Shown one piece after another: positions 6,564 to 7,970 of a stretch of 7,970 nucleotides of DNA. The notes under the pieces were generated by a model. That model did no database searches, was not told the origin of the DNA, and saw only the letters and a list, made by a program, of their open reading frames with translations. The first letter of the stretch is position 1; each line of letters starts with the position of its first letter. Made by a program: the position numbers and the translations under genes. Origin of the DNA: an uncultured Massilia sp. (lineage in GTDB: Bacteria > Pseudomonadota > Gammaproteobacteria > Burkholderiales > Burkholderiaceae); the NCBI GenBank assembly GCA_946886065.1, contig CAMPHU010000210.1, positions 1-7,970 of the forward strand, written 5' to 3'.

Positions 6564-6583
6564 GTGCTGCGTTGTTGCCGCAC
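6564..6583 (-). other. Hairpin at the predicted 5' end of the pilin transcript
   Basis: Read on the - strand, GTGC-G-GC, loop AACAAC, GC-A-GCAC folds into a 20-base stem-loop with one internal mismatch. It starts at about the base where the sigma-54 promoter should begin the transcript. A 5'-terminal stem-loop may protect the mRNA; the fold is short and unproven. Confidence 0.35.
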
Positions 6584-6593
6584 TCATCTATAT

Positions 6594-6608
6594 GCAATCG
6601 GTGTGCCA
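6594..6608 (-). promoter_or_regulatory. Sigma-54 (RpoN) promoter of the pilin gene
   Basis: The - strand reads TGGCAC-ACCGA-TTGC, an exact match to the sigma-54 core (GG at -24, GC at -12, correct spacing). Transcription should start near 6582, about 50 bases before the pilin ATG. Sigma-54 control of pilA through the PilS/PilR two-component system is established in Pseudomonas and other bacteria. Confidence 0.85.
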
Positions 6609-6661
6609 GGCTGGAAATGGTCGATTTTATTAGTACCGAGTTAATAAAACCCTGTGCCAGG
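6602..6661. repeat. Duplicated 9-base motif TGTGCCAGG
   Basis: TGTGCCAGG occurs at 6602-6610 and again at 6653-6661, 51 bases apart. The first copy contains the -24 element of the sigma-54 promoter on the - strand (CCTGGCACA). The second copy has the same -24 block but TTTA where TTGC is needed, so it is not a full second promoter. Confidence 0.45.
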
Positions 6662-6727
6662 ACAAGAATTGTCGTGTTGAGTGACAAAAAATGTCAGTTC
6701 CTTGTGGCAATTTTTGTCAGCTGGACA
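6661..6727. promoter_or_regulatory. Phased TGTC/GACA array, candidate PilR enhancer sites
   Basis: Six four-base half sites form three inverted pairs, each with a 5-base spacer: GACA-N5-TGTC at 6661-6673, GACA-N5-TGTC at 6683-6695 and TGTC-N5-GACA at 6715-6727. Pair centres are 22 and 32 bases apart, close to two and three helical turns. They lie about 85, 107 and 139 bases upstream of the predicted pilin start, the usual place for an enhancer-binding protein that activates sigma-54. PilR sites in Pseudomonas are described as repeated TGTC-containing elements. Intervening DNA is A/T-rich, which would favour looping. Confidence 0.6.
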
Positions 6728-6779
6728 GTTTTTGGCGCCGAAAAATGGCATGGGCCGGACAGAACGCGCGCGCTGGACG

Positions 6780-6809
6780 AAAAAAAACGGGGAGCTTGCG
6801 CTCCCCGTT
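6780..6809 (-). terminator. Rho-independent terminator after sucD
   Basis: AACGGGGAGC (6786-6795) and GCTCCCCGTT (6800-6809) form a perfect 10-bp stem with a TTGC loop. On the - strand it is followed by eight T (A-run 6780-6787, which the stem base partly shares). It begins 27 bases past the sucD stop and insulates the pilin control region from sucCD readthrough. Confidence 0.88.
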
Positions 6810-6836
6810 CTTATTGGAGATCCGAAGATCGCCGGA

Positions 6837-7718
6837 TTACAGCATGGCCTTCAGCAGGCGCGCCATTTCCGACGGGTTCTTGGTGACCTTGATACCGCAG
6901 GCTTCCATGATTTCCAGCTTGGCTTGCGCGGTGTCGGCGCCGCCCGAGATCAGCGCGCCGGCGTGGCCCATGCGCTTGCCCGGAGGCGCGGTGACGCCAG
7001 CGATGAAGCCGACGACCGGCTTCTTCATGTTGTCCTTGATCCACTGAGCAGCGTTCGCCTCGTCCGGGCCGCCGATCTCGCCGATCATGATGACCGCGTC
7101 GGTATCCGGATCGTCGTTGAACATGCGCATCACGTCGATGTGCTTCAGACCGTTGATCGGGTCGCCGCCGATGCCGACTGCCGACGACTGGCCCAGGCCC
7201 AGGGCGGTCAGCTGGCCGACTGCTTCATAGGTCAGGGTGCCCGAACGCGACACGACGCCGATACGGCCCTTCTTGTGGATGTGACCCGGCATGATGCCGA
7301 TCTTGATCTCGTCCGGGGTGATCAGGCCTGGGCAGTTCGGGCCCAGCAGCAGGGTCTTCGAACCGGCCTTGGCCATGCGATCCTTGACTTCCATCATGTC
7401 ACGGACCGGGATGCCTTCGGTGATGCAGATTGCCAGGTCCAGTTCGGCCTCGACAGCTTCCCAGATGGCGGCGGCAGCGCCTGCCGGCGGAACGTAGATC
7501 ACCGACACGGTGGCGCCGGTTTCCGACTTCGCTTCCTTGACCGATGCGTAGATCGGGATGCCTTCGAAATCTTCGCCGGCTTTCTTCGGGTTCACGCCGG
7601 CCACGAAGGCTTCACGGCCGTTCGCGTAGTCGCGGCACATGCGGGTGTGGAACTGGCCGGTCTTGCCGGTGATACCTTGGGTGATGACTTTGGTGTCTTT
7701 ATTAATCAGAATCGACAT
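6837..7718 (-). CDS. sucD: Succinate-CoA ligase (ADP-forming), alpha subunit
   Basis: 293 residues, close to the 289 of E. coli SucD. With SucC it converts succinyl-CoA, ADP (or GDP) and phosphate to succinate, ATP and CoA in the TCA cycle, in the cytoplasm. The N-terminal CoA-binding Rossmann domain shows [21 protein letters not shown] and VNPKKAG; ITEGIP and [10 protein letters not shown] mark the next conserved loops; [11 protein letters not shown] and [10 protein letters not shown] lie in the ligase domain. The phosphorylated His is His252 in [10 protein letters not shown]. All expected motifs are intact. The ATG at 7718 has AAGGA eight bases upstream and sits 18 bases after the sucC stop, so the two form one operon. 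Codon use is strongly biased, as for a highly expressed enzyme. Confidence 0.97.
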   Translation of the reverse strand: MSILINKDTKVITQGITGKTGQFHTRMCRDYANGREAFVAGVNPKKAGEDFEGIPIYASVKEAKSETGATVSVIYVPPAGAAAAIWEAVEAELDLAICITEGIPVRDMMEVKDRMAKAGSKTLLLGPNCPGLITPDEIKIGIMPGHIHKKGRIGVVSRSGTLTYEAVGQLTALGLGQSSAVGIGGDPINGLKHIDVMRMFNDDPDTDAVIMIGEIGGPDEANAAQWIKDNMKKPVVGFIAGVTAPPGKRMGHAGALISGGADTAQAKLEIMEACGIKVTKNPSEMARLLKAML

Positions 7719-7736
7719 TTTGTTTTCCTTCGCGAA

Positions 7737-7970
7737 TTAGGCTTGACCGGCGGCAGCGGCAACGACCTGCTTCGCTGCATCTTCCATGGTGTCTGCGGAA
7801 ATGATCGGCAGGCCCGAATCAGCCAGCATCTTCTTGCCCAGGTCTTCGTTGGTGCCCTTCATGCGGACGACCAGCGGCACTTGCAGCGACACAGCCTTCG
7901 ATGCGGTGATCACGCCTTCGGCGATCACGTCGCAGCGCATGATGCCGCCGAAGATGTTGACCAGGATGGC
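7737..7970 (-). CDS. sucC: Succinate-CoA ligase (ADP-forming), beta subunit, 3' end only
   Basis: The last 77 residues and a TAA stop; the 5' part lies beyond the right edge. SucC carries the ATP-grasp nucleotide-binding domain (not in view) and pairs with SucD. The visible C-terminal ligase domain has [43 protein letters not shown] and [11 protein letters not shown], which align well with known SucC C-termini. Reading is open to the window edge upstream of the first internal ATG at 7940, so that ATG is not the start. Confidence 0.96.
   Translation of the reverse strand, partial: AILVNIFGGIMRCDVIAEGVITASKAVSLQVPLVVRMKGTNEDLGKKMLADSGLPIISADTMEDAAKQVVAAAAGQA

Noticed and set aside
5975..6886. 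A 303-codon + strand frame across the pilin gene and its control region
   Set aside because: It runs through the terminator, the pilin gene and the sigma-54 promoter. The product shows no fold and no ribosome site.
1..7970. Mobile element, CRISPR array, tRNA or rRNA
   Set aside because: I saw no transposase or integrase motifs, no regularly spaced direct repeats, and no tRNA- or rRNA-like sequence on either strand by eye.

Overview
The window is high-GC DNA of an ordinary chromosomal type. The SucCD, MoaC, type IV pilin, fasciclin and S9 peptidase sequences together suggest a betaproteobacterium, most likely Burkholderiales and perhaps Oxalobacteraceae (Massilia/Duganella-like). The lineage comes from recalled family likeness and gene order, not from a search.

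Left part (1-2152, all + strand): the 3' end of moaC (molybdenum cofactor synthesis), a 101-residue three-helix membrane protein of unknown function, then a well-formed sigma-70 promoter (TTGATA-N17-AATAAT) driving a stand-alone RtcB-family protein with all its metal and guanylate ligands intact. Middle (2180-3799): a MerR-type regulator on the - strand, divergent from a secreted single-domain fasciclin protein on the + strand. The short region between them holds a promoter for the fasciclin gene with a 20-bp imperfect dyad between its -35 and -10, a plausible site for the regulator. The fasciclin gene ends in a clear terminator. Next (3905-5959, + strand) is an exported S9 prolyl-oligopeptidase-family peptidase resembling dipeptidyl peptidase 5.

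Right part (6029-7970, - strand): a type IV pilin convergent with the peptidase, the two sharing a bidirectional terminator, then sucD and the 3' end of sucC (succinyl-CoA synthetase of the TCA cycle) with their own terminator. The 304-base gap between sucD and the pilin gene is the most information-rich non-coding stretch. It has a textbook sigma-54 promoter (TGGCAC-N5-TTGC) and, 85-140 bp upstream of the expected transcript start, three inverted TGTC/GACA pairs. Each pair has a 5-bp spacer and the pairs are spaced by whole helical turns, as expected of binding sites for a PilR-like enhancer-binding protein.

The flanks are housekeeping genes (moaC, sucCD, pilin). The genes between them (small membrane protein, RtcB-like, MerR/fasciclin, S9 peptidase) look like an accessory interval, not one operon. 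I see no mobile element, CRISPR array, tRNA or rRNA. I also see no clear-cut new multi-gene system. The best leads are the pilin control region, the MerR/fasciclin divergent pair and the orphan RtcB paralogue.
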